64,000 nt of DNA from Stutzerimonas stutzeri (GTDB taxonomy: Bacteria > Pseudomonadota > Gammaproteobacteria > Pseudomonadales > Pseudomonadaceae), in assembly GCF_002890915.1 (NCBI RefSeq), contig NZ_POUT01000005.1, positions 62,001-126,000 of the forward strand, written 5' to 3'. The position numbers were made by a program, and so were the translations under genes. This document shows positions 21,411-34,829 of the stretch, piece by piece; within the stretch, counting starts at the first letter, position 1; every line of letters starts with the position of its first letter. Under the pieces are notes generated by a model. The model was not told where the DNA came from. It worked only from the letters and a program-made list of their open reading frames with translations, and did not search any database.

Positions 21411-21527
21411 CCGTCCGAGGGGCGCTGCAGCAGATGGAGAACCGTTTCGAACCTGGCGAAGGTCGAATCCGGTTCTCGCCTGTCAGGCTCGGATGGGGCG
21501 TTTCCTCGAACGCATCAACGGCGCCCA
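21411..21527 (+). ncRNA. SAH riboswitch in the ahcY leader
   Basis: The S-adenosylhomocysteine aptamer is recognisable by sequence and fold. P1 is GUCCGAG (21413-21419) with CUCGGAU (21488-21494). The conserved GGGCGCUGC follows the 5' strand. An extended P2 hairpin runs from GAGAACCG (21437-21444) to CGGUUCUC (21470-21477), with an inner UUCG-ACCU/AGGU-CGAA stem. A conserved CAGGCUCGG closes P1, and a pseudoknot pairs GGGCGC (21420-21425) with GCGCCC (21521-21526). The ahcY Shine-Dalgarno starts 18 nt after the pseudoknot. Known SAH riboswitches turn expression on when SAH accumulates. The aptamer is followed by no T-run terminator, so control of translation or stability is likely. Confidence 0.93.
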
Positions 21528-21556
21528 TTCGCATACTACGAATGGAGAACTCTTCG

Positions 21557-22963
<1,407 letters not shown>

Positions 22964-22968
22964 TAGCC

Positions 22969-23051
22969 GTAGGGTGGAAAACGGCCACAGGCCTTTTCCA
23001 CCTGCCCATCCCAGGCGGTGGAAAGTGCTGCGCGCGCTTTCCACCCTGCGC
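22969..23051. repeat. GTAGGGTGGA-family repeat between ahcY and metF
   Basis: Two imperfect inverted units: GGTGGAAAACGGCC with GGCCTTTTCCACC, then GGTGGAAAG with CTTTCCACC. They fill almost the whole 112-bp gap and could fold in an ahcY-metF transcript. Confidence 0.75.
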
Positions 23052-23075
23052 CTGAAGCAGTCAAAGGAATTACTG

Positions 23076-23927
23076 ATGACTTCTGCGAATCGCCCGTCGA
23101 TCAGCTTCGAGTTCTTCCCCACCAAGACCGAAGCCGGGCATGAAAAACTGCTGAATGTGGCTCGCCAGCTGGCCGGCTACCAGCCCGATTTCTTCTCCTG
23201 CACCTACGGCGCCGGCGGCTCGACCCGCGATCGCACCCTGAACACCGTGCTGCAACTCGACAGCGAGGTGAAGGTGCCGACCGCGCCGCACCTGTCCTGC
23301 GTCGGCGACAGCAAGCAGGAGCTGCGCGAGCTGCTTAACATCTACCGCGACGCCGGCATCAAGCGCATCGTCGCCCTGCGCGGCGACCTGCCATCCGGCA
23401 TGGGCCTGGCCAACGGCGAATTGCGCCACGCCAGCGACCTGGTGGAATTCATCCGTGCTGAGACCGGCGACCACTTCCACATCGAGGTCGCCGCCTACCC
23501 GGAGATGCACCCGCAGGCACGCAGTTTCGAGGACGACCTGACGAACTTCGTGCACAAGGCCAAGGCCGGTGCCAGCAGCGCCATTACCCAGTACTTCTTC
23601 AATGCCGACTGCTACTTCTATTTCGTCGAGCGCGTACGCAAGCTGGGCGTCGACATCCCGGTGGTTCCGGGCATCATGCCGATCACCAACTACAGCAAGC
23701 TGGCGCGCTTCTCCGATGCCTGCGGCGCCGAGATCCCGCGCTGGGTGCGCAAGCAGCTGGAGGCCTACGGCGACGACATCGACAGCATCCAGGCCTTCGG
23801 CGAGCAGGTCATCAGCGAGATGTGCGAGAAGCTGCTGGCCGGCGGCGCGCCGGGGTTGCACTTCTACACGCTGAACCAGGCCGAGCCGAGCCTGGCGATC
23901 TGGAACAACCTGAAGCTGCCTCGGTGA
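23076..23927 (+). CDS. metF: 5,10-methylenetetrahydrofolate reductase
   Basis: FAD enzyme that makes 5-methyl-THF, the methyl donor for methionine synthesis from homocysteine. The 283-residue catalytic barrel starts SFEFFPTKTEAGHEKL, with YGAGGSTRDRT, a VALRGDLP motif near residue 108, EVAAYPEMHPQA and the TQYFFNADCYFYF segment. The start was chosen at MTSANRPS after AAAGGA, since upstream reading comes from the repeat. Same direction as ahcY, so homocysteine release and remethylation are adjacent steps. A hairpin (23937-23956) follows but lacks a T-run. Confidence 0.97.
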   Translation: MTSANRPSISFEFFPTKTEAGHEKLLNVARQLAGYQPDFFSCTYGAGGSTRDRTLNTVLQLDSEVKVPTAPHLSCVGDSKQELRELLNIYRDAGIKRIVALRGDLPSGMGLANGELRHASDLVEFIRAETGDHFHIEVAAYPEMHPQARSFEDDLTNFVHKAKAGASSAITQYFFNADCYFYFVERVRKLGVDIPVVPGIMPITNYSKLARFSDACGAEIPRWVRKQLEAYGDDIDSIQAFGEQVISEMCEKLLAGGAPGLHFYTLNQAEPSLAIWNNLKLPR

Positions 23928-24013
23928 AATTTCCCGGCTCCGTAGCAATACGGAGCTGGCTAATGAACCCGTGACCTGCGACACTGTCAAAGCAATGCGG
24001 CGTTGACAGGCTC

Positions 24014-24022
24014 TGTTATACT
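24014..24022 (+). promoter_or_regulatory. Extended -10 promoter for the RhlE-type helicase
   Basis: TGT followed by TATACT forms an extended -10 element. The TTGACA nearby is only 8 bp upstream of TATACT and cannot be its -35. The predicted leader is about 130 nt. Confidence 0.5.
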
Positions 24023-24160
24023 CCGCGCTTCCGCCAGGCTTACGCCCGGATGCCGCCATCAGCAGATCGCGGCAGGACCGGACGGGATCGCACGCCAGTC
24101 GCGATTCAAGCCAGGCATGATCATCCCAAGGGCCACGCCCCTAACAAGACAGGATTACTC

Positions 24161-25957
<1,797 letters not shown>

Positions 25958-25976
25958 ACCGAAGCGCATACAAGAA

Positions 25977-26000
25977 CGCCGCCCGAATGGGCGGCGTTTT
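25977..26000 (+). terminator. Rho-independent terminator of rhlE
   Basis: The perfect 8-bp stem CGCCGCCC/GGGCGGCG has a GAAT loop and is followed by TTTTCGTTT. It also lies downstream of the convergent oprM gene and has A residues on the other side, so it may serve both. Confidence 0.9.
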
Positions 26001-26065
26001 CGTTTGTGCGCTTTGCCGGTCTGCGCTCCGGCCAGTCACGACCCCCCGTGACCGCCGATGGCGCC

Positions 26066-27487
26066 TCAGTCGTTTCCGGCCTGCGCCTGCCCGTTTTCCT
26101 GCCAGCCGCCGCCGAGCGCCTTGAACAGATTGACCTCGCTGACCATCTGCGCGAGGCGGTCGCCGATCAGCTGCTGCTGCACGCTGAACAGCTGGCGCTG
26201 GGCGTCGAGCAGGGTCAGGTAGCTGTCCACGCCGGTGCGATAACGACGTTCGGCGAGGTTGTAGTAGGCCTCACTGGTTTCCAGCAGATCGCGCTGCGCC
26301 TGGACCTGGCGGCTGTAGGTGGCCTGGGCGGCCAGGCCGTCGGCGACCTCGCGGAACGCGGTCTGGATGGCCTGTTCGTATTGCGCCACCTGGATGTTCT
26401 CGCTGATCCGGACGTAATCCAGATTGGCCCGCAGCTGACCGGCATTGAAGATCGGCACGCTGATGCTCGGCGCGAAATTCCAGTAACCCGAGCCCCCATC
26501 GAACAGGCCGGACAGCTCGCTGCTGGCAGTACCCGCCGCACCGGTCAGGCTGATGCGCGGGAAGAACGCAGCCCGCGCCGCGCCGATGCTGGCATTGACC
26601 GCCCTGAGCTGGTGCTCGGCCTGGAGGATGTCCGGGCGCTTGTAGAGCAGATCGGAGGGCAGGCCGACCGGCAGGGCCGCCAGCTGGGTGCGCTCCAGGC
26701 CGCCCTCGCTCGGCAAACCGGCGGGCAGGTTCTGCCCGAGCAGCAGGGTCAGGGCGTTGCGATCCTGTGCCACCTGGCGAGTGTACTGTTCGATGCTCAC
26801 CCGCGCGGTGTCGACGGCGCTGCGCGCCTGGCGCAGCTCCAGCGCCGAGGCGACGCCGACATCGAAGCTGCGCTGGGTCAAGTCGAAGCTTTGCTCGTAG
26901 GTCTTGAGCGTGTCGCGGGTCACCTGCAGCAGTGCCTGGTCGGCCTGCAGCGTCAGCCAGGCGTTGGCGACACTGGCGATCAGGCTGATCTGGGTACTGC
27001 GCTGCGCGGCCTCGCTGGCGAAGAATTCTTCCAGCGCCTGGTCGCGCAGGCTGCGCAGCCGGCCGAACAGGTCGAGCTCCCAGGATACGCCGAAGGTGGC
27101 GCTGTACTGGCTGCTGATCGCCGGCTCGCCGGTCATGTTCAGATCGCCGGGCGTGCGGCTGCGGCTGCCCGCGCCATCGGCACTCACCGCCGGCAGCAGG
27201 TCGGCGCGCTGGACGCGGTACAGCGCACGGTAGGCATCGACGTTGAGCGCCGCCACGCGCAGGTCGCGGTTGTTCTCCAGCGCCACTTCGATCAGCTGCT
27301 GCAACGTCGGGTCGCGGAAGAATTCGCGCCAGCCCAGCTCGCGCTGCGCCTGTGCCGCGCTGGCGGCATAGGCCGGCCCCTCGGGCCAGGCATCGGCGAC
27401 CGGACTCTGCGGCCGCTGATAGTCGGGGATCAGCGAGCAGCCGCTCAGGGCGGCCAGCAATGCCAGGCTCAATAAGGACTTGTTCAC
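26066..27487 (-). CDS. oprM: Outer-membrane efflux channel OprM/TtgC type
   Basis: A 473-residue TolC-family channel with a lipoprotein signal ([17 protein letters not shown]). Two homologous halves of the outer-membrane efflux domain are visible, with the hinges [15 protein letters not shown] and [20 protein letters not shown]. It forms the trimeric exit duct for the inner-membrane RND pump. Its start overlaps the stop of the pump gene by 4 nt, and the order membrane-fusion, pump, channel is that of mexAB-oprM and ttgABC. Confidence 0.95.
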   Translation of the reverse strand: MNKSLLSLALLAALSGCSLIPDYQRPQSPVADAWPEGPAYAASAAQAQRELGWREFFRDPTLQQLIEVALENNRDLRVAALNVDAYRALYRVQRADLLPAVSADGAGSRSRTPGDLNMTGEPAISSQYSATFGVSWELDLFGRLRSLRDQALEEFFASEAAQRSTQISLIASVANAWLTLQADQALLQVTRDTLKTYEQSFDLTQRSFDVGVASALELRQARSAVDTARVSIEQYTRQVAQDRNALTLLLGQNLPAGLPSEGGLERTQLAALPVGLPSDLLYKRPDILQAEHQLRAVNASIGAARAAFFPRISLTGAAGTASSELSGLFDGGSGYWNFAPSISVPIFNAGQLRANLDYVRISENIQVAQYEQAIQTAFREVADGLAAQATYSRQVQAQRDLLETSEAYYNLAERRYRTGVDSYLTLLDAQRQLFSVQQQLIGDRLAQMVSEVNLFKALGGGWQENGQAQAGND

Positions 27488-30400
27488 TGGGCATCCCCCT
27501 TCGCTTGTTCACCTTGCTCGGACTTGCGACTGGAAATCGAGGTCACCAGCACGAAGAACAGCGGCACCCAGAAGATCACCAGCGCGGTGGCGGTGACCAT
27601 CCCGCCGATCACCCCGGTACCGATGGCGTGCGAGCTACCGGCGCCGGCGCCGCTGGCCATGGCCAGTGGCACCACGCCGAGGGTGAAGGCCAGCGAGGTC
27701 ATGATGATCGGGCGCAGACGCATGCGGCAGGCCTGCACCGTCGCCTCGAACAGTTCCATGCCGTCGCGGTGCAGGTCCTTGGCGAACTCGACGATCAGGA
27801 TGGCGTTCTTCGCCGTCAGGCCGATGGTGGTCAGCAGGCCGACCTGGAAGAACACATCGTTGGTCAGGCCGCGGCCGGTGGTCGCCAGCACCGCGCCGAT
27901 GACGCCCAGCGGCACCACCAGCATCACCGCGAAGGGGATCGACCAGCTCTCGTACAGCGCCGCCAGGCAGAGGAACACCACCAGCAGCGAGAGCGCATAG
28001 AGCGCCGGCGCCTGGCCGCCGGAGAGGATTTCCTCGAAGGAAAGCCCGGTCCAGGACACCCCGACGCCGGACGGCAGCTGCTGTGCCAGCCGCTCCACCT
28101 CGGCCATGGCATCGCCGGTGCTGTAGCCTGCCGCCGGTTCGCCGAGGATTTCCATCCCCGGCACGCCGTTGTAGCGCGCGAGCTTCGGCGAGCCGTAGAT
28201 CCATTCGCCACTGCCGAAGGCACTGAACGGCACCATTTCGCCCTGGTCGTTGCGCACGAACCACTTGTCCAGGTCCTCGGGCGTCATGCGCGAAGGCGCA
28301 TCGCCCTGCACGTAGACCTTCTTCACCCGGCCACGGTCGATGAAGTCGTTGACGTAGCTGGAGCCCCAGCCAACCGCCAGGGTGTTGTTGATGTCGCTCA
28401 GCGATACGCCCAGCGCGCGCGCCTTCTCGTCATCGATCAGCAGCTGGTACTGCGGTTCGTCGTTCAGCCCGTTGGGCCGCACGGCCTGCAGCACCGGACT
28501 CTGCGCCGCCAGTTGCAGGAACTGGTTGCGCGCCTGCATCAGGGCGTCGTGGCCGAGGCCCGCCTGGTCCTGCAGGTAGAAGTTGAAGCCGGTGGCGTTG
28601 CCCAGCTCCATGACCGCCGGCGGGGCGAAGGCGAATACCTGCGCGTCGCGGAACTGGAAGAAACGCTGCTGCGCGCGTTGCGCCAGCTCGAAGACGCTGG
28701 AGCCGGCTGCGGTACGCTCACCCCAGGGCTTGAGGCTGACGAAGGCGATGGCCGAGTTCTGCCCGCGCCCGGCGAAGTTGAAGCCGGTGACGGTGAACAC
28801 CGAGCGGACCACATCGCCCTCTTCCTCCAGCAGGTACTCGCGCATGGCGTCCACGGTCTTCTGCGTCCGCTCGGCGGTGGAGCCGGCCGGCGTCTGCACC
28901 TGGACGAACAGCACGCCCTGGTCCTCGTTCGGCAGGAAGGCGCTGGGCAGGCGGGTGAACAGTAGCGCCATGGCCGCGACGATCACCAGGTAGACCACCA
29001 GGAACGGCAGCTTGCGCTTCAGCACCCCGGCCACGCCCCGCTCGTAGCGATGCACGCCGCGGTCGAAGGTGCGGTTGAACCAGCCGAAGAAGCCGCGCTT
29101 CTGCTGGTGCTCGCCGTCGCTGGCCTTGAGCATGGTGGCGCACAGCGCCGGCGTGAAGATCAGTGCCACCAGTACCGACAGGCCCATCGCCGAGGCGATG
29201 GTGATGGAGAACTGGCGATAGATGATGCCGGTCGAGCCGCCGAAGAAGGCCATCGGCACGAACACCGCCGAAAGCACCAGGCCGATCCCCACCAGCGCGC
29301 CCTGGATCTGCCCCATGGATTTGCGCGTGGCCTCCACCGGCGACAGGCCTTCCTCGGCCATCACCCGCTCGACGTTCTCCACCACGACGATGGCATCGTC
29401 CACCAGCAGACCGATGGCCAGGACCATGGCGAACATGGTCAGGGTGTTGATGCTGAAACCGAAGGCGGCCAGCAGGCCGAAGGTGCCCAGCAGTACCACG
29501 GGCACCGCCAGCGTCGGAATCAGGGTCGCGCGGAAGTTCTGCAGGAACAGGTACATCACCAGGAACACCAGCACGATGGCCTCGAACAGCGTGTGCACCA
29601 CGTTGTTGATCGAGGTCGCCACTACCGGCGAGGTGTCATAGGGATAGACCACCTCCACGCCCGGCGGGAAGAACGGCTGCAGCTCGGCCAGCGTCTGGCG
29701 TATCGCCTTGGCGGTATCCAGCGCATTGGCACCGGTAGCCAGCTTGATACCGATACCGGCGGCCGGCTTGCCGTTGTACAAGGCGGTGATGGCCGTGCGC
29801 TCGGCACCGAGTTCGACCTGGCCGACGTCCTTCAGGCGCACCTGGGAACCGTCGCTGTTGACCTTGAGCAGAATCTCGCGGAACTGCTCGGGGGTCTGCA
29901 GGCGGGTCTTGCCGATGATGGTCGCGCTCAGTTGCTGCCCCGGCACCGCCGGCAACGCACCGAACTGGCCCGAGGAAATCTGCACGTTCTGCTCGCGGAT
30001 GGCGTTGCTCACGTCCACCGGGGTCAGCTGGAAATTGTTCAGCTTGGCCGGGTCCAGCCAGATGCGCATCGCATACTGCGAACCGAACACCTGGAAGTCG
30101 CCGACGCCACGGGTACGCGACAGCGGGTCCTGGATATTCGAGACGATGTAGTCGGCCAGGTCGCTCTGGGTCATGCTGCCGTCGCTGGAAACCACCCCGA
30201 CCACCATGAGGAAGTTTCGCACCGACTTGGTCACGCGGATGCCCTGCTGCTGGACCTCCTGCGGCAACAGCGGCGTGGCCAGCTGCAGCTTGTTCTGCAC
30301 CTGCACCTGGGCAATATCCGGATTGATGCCCTGGTTGAAGGTGACGGTGATTTCCATGCTGCCGTCGGAGTTGCTCGCCGAGCTGATGTAGCGCAGCCCG

Positions 30401-30618
30401 TCGATGCCATTGAGCTGTTGCTCGATGACCTGCACCACGGTGTCCTGCACCGTCTGTGCCGAGGCGCCCGGATAGTTGACCTGGATGCCGATCGCCGGCG
30501 GGGCGATGCTGGGGTACTGGTTGACCGGCAAATTGAGGATGGACAGGCCACCGGCCAGCATGATCACCAGAGCGATCACCCAGGCGAAGATCGGCCGGTC
30601 GATAAAGAATCTGGACAT
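27484..30618 (-). CDS. mexB: RND multidrug efflux pump, MexB/TtgB type (HAE1)
   Basis: A 1044-residue inner-membrane proton/drug antiporter with the HAE1 pattern of twelve membrane helices and two large periplasmic loops. It begins [24 protein letters not shown]. The proton-relay Asp pair is in [21 protein letters not shown] (about residues 400-420), and the second half has the matching [13 protein letters not shown]. It captures amphiphilic drugs from the periplasm and outer leaflet and passes them to the channel protein. Length and order match MexB/TtgB. It is 14 bp downstream of the membrane-fusion gene. Confidence 0.96.
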   Translation of the reverse strand: MSRFFIDRPIFAWVIALVIMLAGGLSILNLPVNQYPSIAPPAIGIQVNYPGASAQTVQDTVVQVIEQQLNGIDGLRYISSASNSDGSMEITVTFNQGINPDIAQVQVQNKLQLATPLLPQEVQQQGIRVTKSVRNFLMVVGVVSSDGSMTQSDLADYIVSNIQDPLSRTRGVGDFQVFGSQYAMRIWLDPAKLNNFQLTPVDVSNAIREQNVQISSGQFGALPAVPGQQLSATIIGKTRLQTPEQFREILLKVNSDGSQVRLKDVGQVELGAERTAITALYNGKPAAGIGIKLATGANALDTAKAIRQTLAELQPFFPPGVEVVYPYDTSPVVATSINNVVHTLFEAIVLVFLVMYLFLQNFRATLIPTLAVPVVLLGTFGLLAAFGFSINTLTMFAMVLAIGLLVDDAIVVVENVERVMAEEGLSPVEATRKSMGQIQGALVGIGLVLSAVFVPMAFFGGSTGIIYRQFSITIASAMGLSVLVALIFTPALCATMLKASDGEHQQKRGFFGWFNRTFDRGVHRYERGVAGVLKRKLPFLVVYLVIVAAMALLFTRLPSAFLPNEDQGVLFVQVQTPAGSTAERTQKTVDAMREYLLEEEGDVVRSVFTVTGFNFAGRGQNSAIAFVSLKPWGERTAAGSSVFELAQRAQQRFFQFRDAQVFAFAPPAVMELGNATGFNFYLQDQAGLGHDALMQARNQFLQLAAQSPVLQAVRPNGLNDEPQYQLLIDDEKARALGVSLSDINNTLAVGWGSSYVNDFIDRGRVKKVYVQGDAPSRMTPEDLDKWFVRNDQGEMVPFSAFGSGEWIYGSPKLARYNGVPGMEILGEPAAGYSTGDAMAEVERLAQQLPSGVGVSWTGLSFEEILSGGQAPALYALSLLVVFLCLAALYESWSIPFAVMLVVPLGVIGAVLATTGRGLTNDVFFQVGLLTTIGLTAKNAILIVEFAKDLHRDGMELFEATVQACRMRLRPIIMTSLAFTLGVVPLAMASGAGAGSSHAIGTGVIGGMVTATALVIFWVPLFFVLVTSISSRKSEQGEQAKGDAQ

Positions 30619-30632
30619 GAACTAGGAACCCC

Positions 30633-31772
30633 TCAGCCTTCTTGGCCTTGGGGCCCGGCAGGCGCCCCGATATTGTCGACATTGGTCGCCGGCACGGCAT
30701 TGACCTCGACGCCCGGCTGGATGAACTGCAGCCCCTCGGTGATCACCCGATCGCCCGGTTGCAGCCCCTCGCCCACCAGCCAGCGATTGCCGACCGTGCG
30801 CTCGGTCCTGATCCGGCGCAGCTCGACCTTGTTCTCGGCATTGACCACCATTGCCGTGGGCTCGCCCCTGGCATTGCGGGTCACGCCCTGCTGCGGCACC
30901 AGGATCGCCTCGCTCTTCAGGCCCGCCACCAATTGCGCATGCACGAACATGCCGGGTAGCAGCACCTTGTCGGGGTTGGGCAGCACCGCCCGCAGGGTCA
31001 CCGAACCGGTGCCGGAATCCACCGTGACCTCGCTGAATTCGAGCTTGCCTTCATGGGGGTACGCGCTGCCGTCTTCCAGCGTCAGGGTCACCTTGGCGGC
31101 ATTCTCGCCGGCCTTCTGCAGACGGCCCTCGGCCAGGTCACGCCGCAAGGCGAGCAGCTCGCGCGCCGGCTGGGTGACGTCGACGTAGATCGGATCCAGC
31201 TGCTGGATGGTCGCCAGCTCCTGCGCCTGGCCATTGCTGACCAGTGCTCCTTCGGTAACGGCGGAGCGGCCGATGCGCCCGGAAATGGGCGCCAGCACCT
31301 TGGTGTAGCGCAGGTCGATGCGAGCGCGCTCGACGTCCGCCTCGGCCTGCAGGCTGGCGGCACGCGCCTCGTCGTAGGCCTGCCGGCTGACGGCCTGGTC
31401 CTTGACCAGCTCGGCATAGCGTTCGGCCAGCGACTTGCTCGACGCCAGGCTGGCCTGCGCGCTCTTGAGCGTCGCGTCGTATACCGCCGCGTCGATCTGG
31501 TACAGCTGCTGGCCGGCCTTCACGTCGCTGCCTTCGGTGAACAGGCGCTTCTGGATGATGCCATTGACCTGCGGCCGAACCTCGGCGATGCGGTAGGCGC
31601 GGGTGCGCCCGGGCAACTCGGTGGTCAGCGCGAACGGCTCGGCCTGCAGCGTGACGATGCCGACCCGCGGCGCCTCCTGGGCAGGCGGCGGCGCCTGCTC
31701 CTCGCAGCCTGCAAGGAAAACAGCCACGGCAAGAATGGAGATCAGGGCAGCACTGGCTGGCTTGATTGGCAT
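30633..31772 (-). CDS. mexA: Membrane-fusion protein MexA/TtgA type
   Basis: A 379-residue periplasmic adaptor, lipid-anchored at Cys23 (lipobox LAGC). The order is beta-barrel/lipoyl start (LPGRTRAYRIAEVRPQVNGIIQKRLFTEGSDVKAGQQLYQID), then an alpha-hairpin coiled coil (about 100-170), then the closing lipoyl half KVLAPISGRIGRSAVTEGALV and a barrel domain. It bridges pump and channel. The start MPIKPASA follows AGAGG; longer upstream readings run through the operator. The upstream gap carries a TtgR-type operator-promoter but no divergent repressor gene. Confidence 0.95.
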   Translation of the reverse strand: MPIKPASAALISILAVAVFLAGCEEQAPPPAQEAPRVGIVTLQAEPFALTTELPGRTRAYRIAEVRPQVNGIIQKRLFTEGSDVKAGQQLYQIDAAVYDATLKSAQASLASSKSLAERYAELVKDQAVSRQAYDEARAASLQAEADVERARIDLRYTKVLAPISGRIGRSAVTEGALVSNGQAQELATIQQLDPIYVDVTQPARELLALRRDLAEGRLQKAGENAAKVTLTLEDGSAYPHEGKLEFSEVTVDSGTGSVTLRAVLPNPDKVLLPGMFVHAQLVAGLKSEAILVPQQGVTRNARGEPTAMVVNAENKVELRRIRTERTVGNRWLVGEGLQPGDRVITEGLQFIQPGVEVNAVPATNVDNIGAPAGPQGQEG

Positions 31773-31842
31773 GGGAAACCTCTTGAAAAGCTGCAGGCGC
31801 AAAGAATGACGGCCGAGCGCAGACGCGGCTGGCGGAATTACG

Positions 31843-31876
31843 GGAATATACTTACATCCAAGACTGTCTGTAAACC
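31843..31876 (-). promoter_or_regulatory. TtgR-type operator overlapping the mexA promoter
   Basis: On the minus strand the site reads GGTTTACAGACAG, a short spacer, then GATGTAAGTATATTCC. It closely resembles the known P. putida TtgR operator of ttgABC (TTTACA and GTAAGTATATTCC halves). It contains a promoter: -35 TTTACA, 18-bp spacer, -10 TATATT. Binding by a TetR-type repressor would block RNA polymerase directly. Identity to TtgR is from memory of the published site, not from alignment. Confidence 0.75.
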
Positions 31877-31960
31877 GTTCAGGGCTGACTAAATGTTGCA
31901 AAACCTCTGAGCCAGACAGGCTCTGTCCACTGTCCATCACTGCACCTGTCGCTGCGCCAC

Positions 31961-31988
31961 AAAACAGAACGCCGGCATACGCCGGCGT
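31961..31988 (-). terminator. Rho-independent terminator of yceI
   Basis: The perfect 8-bp stem ACGCCGGC/GCCGGCGT has a 4-nt loop and is followed on the minus strand by TCTGTTTT. It lies 22 bp after the yceI stop. Confidence 0.85.
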
Positions 31989-32009
31989 CCATGACACATC
32001 CCGTGCAAC

Positions 32010-32585
32010 CTACTGCCGCACACCTTCGACGGAGATGATCAGGTCGACCGTCTGCGACGCCGGGCCGAGGTCCATCTTGATACCGAAGTCCTTGAGCGTC
32101 AGCGTGGTGCTGCCCTCGAAACCGGCGCGGTAGCCACCCCAGGGATCGTCGCCTTCGCCGATGAAGCGGGCGGCGATCACCACCGGCTGGGTCACACCGT
32201 TCAGCGTGAGGTTGCCACTGATGTCGGCGGTGCCTTCTCCGGTGGATTTCACCGAGGTGGATTCGAAGGTCGCGGTCGGGTGCTTGCCGACGTTGAGGAA
32301 ATCGTCGCTGCGCAGGTGCTTGTCACGCTCGGCATGGTTGGTATCGACGCTGGCGGTCTTCAGGGTGACGTTGACCTTGCTCGCTTCCGGCTGGGCGGCA
32401 TCGAAACTGAAGCGGCCGTCGAAGTCCTTGAAGGTCCCCCACAACCAGCTGTAGCCGAGGTGGCTGATCTTGAAGTTGACGAAGGCGTGCTGGCCCTGCT
32501 TGTCGATGACATAGTCGGCGGCCATGGCCTGACCGGCGAACAGGGCTGAGCCCAGGGCGAATGCGGCGAGGGTTTTCTTCAACAT
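32010..32585 (-). CDS. yceI: YceI-family periplasmic lipid-binding protein
   Basis: A 191-residue secreted protein with signal [22 protein letters not shown] followed by [30 protein letters not shown], the YceI entry strand. The rest is the lipocalin-like barrel ([40 protein letters not shown]). Family members bind polyisoprenoid lipids such as ubiquinone precursors in the periplasm. An adjacent in-frame ATG one codon earlier is equally served by the AGGAG site; the 191-residue form equals the P. aeruginosa PA0423 length. It sits 25 bp after a cytochrome b561 gene, a common pairing. Confidence 0.92.
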   Translation of the reverse strand: MLKKTLAAFALGSALFAGQAMAADYVIDKQGQHAFVNFKISHLGYSWLWGTFKDFDGRFSFDAAQPEASKVNVTLKTASVDTNHAERDKHLRSDDFLNVGKHPTATFESTSVKSTGEGTADISGNLTLNGVTQPVVIAARFIGEGDDPWGGYRAGFEGSTTLTLKDFGIKMDLGPASQTVDLIISVEGVRQ

Positions 32586-32610
32586 CATGGGTTCTCCTGA
32601 CGGACTTCGA

Positions 32611-33165
32611 TTAACCATCCACGCGCCCGAACATGCGTTTGAGCGTCGTATCGTGATCGATGAAATGGTGTTTGAGCGCTGCCAGGGCATGCAGCCCCGC
32701 GAGAATCACCAGCGCCCAGGCGAGATATTCGTGAACCAGGCCGGCGATATCTTCCTGCCTGGGCAGGCCGCTGATCAGCGCCGGCACCTCGAACCAGCCG
32801 AACACGCCGATGGGCCGGCCGTCGGCGGTGGAAATCAGGTAACCCGAGATCATCACGGCGAACAGCCCGGCATACAGCAGGCCATGGCCAAGCTTGGTCG
32901 TCAGCCGGGTCAGCGCCCCATGACTGGCCAGCGCGGCCGGGCCGGGGCTGAGAAGGCGCCACAGCACCCGTAGCAGCATCACGGCGAAAAGCACGATGCC
33001 GATGCTCTTGTGGAGCTCCGGAGCAGTGCGATACCAGCTGCTGTAGTAGTTCAGGCCGACCATCCACAAGCCCAGGCCGAACAGGCCGAATACCGCGACG
33101 GCGACCAGCCAGTGCAGCAGGATGCTGGTCAATCCATAGTGGGTGGGGGAGTTGCGCCAGTGCAT
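32611..33165 (-). CDS. Cytochrome b561 family membrane protein
   Basis: A 184-residue inner-membrane di-heme cytochrome with four hydrophobic helices. His pairs appear in [38 protein letters not shown] and [25 protein letters not shown], the prokaryotic b561 pattern. It probably carries electrons between the quinone pool and a periplasmic acceptor, perhaps superoxide as shown for E. coli CybB. It is upstream of yceI in what looks like a two-gene operon. Confidence 0.9.
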   Translation of the reverse strand: MHWRNSPTHYGLTSILLHWLVAVAVFGLFGLGLWMVGLNYYSSWYRTAPELHKSIGIVLFAVMLLRVLWRLLSPGPAALASHGALTRLTTKLGHGLLYAGLFAVMISGYLISTADGRPIGVFGWFEVPALISGLPRQEDIAGLVHEYLAWALVILAGLHALAALKHHFIDHDTTLKRMFGRVDG

Positions 33166-33330
33166 CGACCTGTTCCTTCAATTCGAAGGCCACTAGCCTA
33201 GCCCGTCATATATCGGTATAGAGCGCATTTTTTCGCTCTGAAACATCGAACTAGTCGATAGGAATTACCCAACTCAATCGCGGCGGCGCACTTCTGCTAG
33301 GCTGCGCCGACACACTGCAAAGGAGCGACG

Positions 33331-34737
33331 ATGAGCCTGAACGACAGCTGGATGCAACGCGACCTCGCCGTGCTCTGGCACCCCTGCACCCAGATGAAGG
33401 ACCACGAACAGCTGCCGCTGATCCCCATCCGCCGCGGCGAGGGCGTGTGGCTGGAGGATTTCGACGGCAAGCGCTACCTGGATGCAGTCAGTTCCTGGTG
33501 GGTGAACGTCTTCGGCCATGCCAACCCGCGCATCAACCAGCGCATCAAGGATCAGGTCGATCAACTGGAACATGTGATGCTCGCCGGCTTCAGCCACCAG
33601 CCGGTAGTGGAGCTGTCGGAGCGGCTGGTCGCGTTGACGCCGGCCGGACTGGAACGGGTGTTCTATACCGACAACGGCTCGACCGGCATCGAGGTCGCGC
33701 TGAAGATGAGCTTCCATTACTGGCGCAACAGCGGCCGGCCGGAGAAGCAGCGCTTCGTCACCCTGAGCAACAGCTACCACGGCGAAACCGTCGCAGCGAT
33801 GTCGGTGGGCGACGTCGCGCTCTTCACCGACACCTACAAACCGCTGCTGCTGGACACCTTCAAGGTGCCGAGCCCGGACTGCTACCTGCGGCCCGAGGGC
33901 ATGGGCTGGGAAGAGCACTCGCGCGCCATGTTCGCGTACATGGAGCGCACCCTGGCCGAGCATCACCGGGAGATCGCCGCGGTCATCGTCGAGCCGCTGA
34001 TCCAGGGCGCCGGCGGCATGCGCATGTACCATCCGGTCTACCTCAAGCTGCTGCGCGAAGCCTGCGACCGCTACGAGGTGCACCTGATCCATGACGAGAT
34101 CGCCGTCGGCTTCGGCCGCACGGGGACGATGTTCGCCTGCGAGCAGGCCGGCATCACCCCTGATTTCCTCTGCCTGTCCAAGGCGCTGACCGGCGGCTAC
34201 CTGCCGATGGCCGCGGTACTCACCACCGACCGGCTGTACCAGGCCTTCTACGACGACTATTCGACCCTGCGCGCCTTCCTCCACTCGCACACCTACACCG
34301 GCAACCCGCTGGCCTGCGCCGCGGCGCTGGCGACGCTGGACATCTTCGCCGAGGACAACGTCATCGAGGCGAACAAGGCGCTGGCCGCACGCATGGCCAG
34401 CGCCACCGCGCACCTGGCCGAGCACCCGCAGGTCGCCGAGGTGCGCCAGACCGGCATGGCGCTGGCCATCGAGATGGTCCAGGACAAGGCCAGCCGCACC
34501 CCCTACCCCTGGCAGGAGCGACGTGGCCTCAAGGTCTACCAGCACGCCTTGGAGCGCGGCGCCCTGCTGCGCCCGCTGGGCAGCGTGGTGTATTTCCTGC
34601 CGCCCTACTGCATCACCGGGGAACAGATCGATTTCCTCGCCGAGGTTGCCAGCGAAGGCATCGACATCGCGACCCGCGAGGCGGTGAGCGTGGCGGTACC
34701 GGCCGGCCGGTATCCGGGGTTTCGGGATCCGGGCTGA
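33331..34737 (+). CDS. bioA: Adenosylmethionine-8-amino-7-oxononanoate aminotransferase
   Basis: PLP enzyme of biotin synthesis that makes 7,8-diaminopelargonic acid, using SAM as amino donor. The 468 residues open with [18 protein letters not shown], specific for BioA among class III aminotransferases. Other marks: [34 protein letters not shown], and the PLP lysine K284 in [18 protein letters not shown] precedes the start. rsmE follows on the same strand, as in P. aeruginosa. Confidence 0.96.
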   Translation: MSLNDSWMQRDLAVLWHPCTQMKDHEQLPLIPIRRGEGVWLEDFDGKRYLDAVSSWWVNVFGHANPRINQRIKDQVDQLEHVMLAGFSHQPVVELSERLVALTPAGLERVFYTDNGSTGIEVALKMSFHYWRNSGRPEKQRFVTLSNSYHGETVAAMSVGDVALFTDTYKPLLLDTFKVPSPDCYLRPEGMGWEEHSRAMFAYMERTLAEHHREIAAVIVEPLIQGAGGMRMYHPVYLKLLREACDRYEVHLIHDEIAVGFGRTGTMFACEQAGITPDFLCLSKALTGGYLPMAAVLTTDRLYQAFYDDYSTLRAFLHSHTYTGNPLACAAALATLDIFAEDNVIEANKALAARMASATAHLAEHPQVAEVRQTGMALAIEMVQDKASRTPYPWQERRGLKVYQHALERGALLRPLGSVVYFLPPYCITGEQIDFLAEVASEGIDIATREAVSVAVPAGRYPGFRDPG

Positions 34738-34829
34738 CGGCAGCGGCAAGCTTCAAGAAATGCGCCTGCGAGCCAGTCCACTGATGCTTTAGACTTGCCG
34801 CTTCCAACTTGCCGCTTACAGCTGCCCTT

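Noticed and set aside
21434..21556. An upstream in-frame start extending AhcY by 41 residues
   Set aside because: The extension is encoded by the riboswitch aptamer itself, and the 468-residue form has both the family length and a ribosome site.
23937..23956. Hairpin GCTCCGTA/TACGGAGC after metF as a terminator
   Set aside because: No T-run follows, so it was mentioned under metF but not called.
24003..24022. TTGACA and TATACT as one sigma-70 promoter before rhlE
   Set aside because: The spacing is only 8 bp, far below 16-18. The extended -10 alone was kept.
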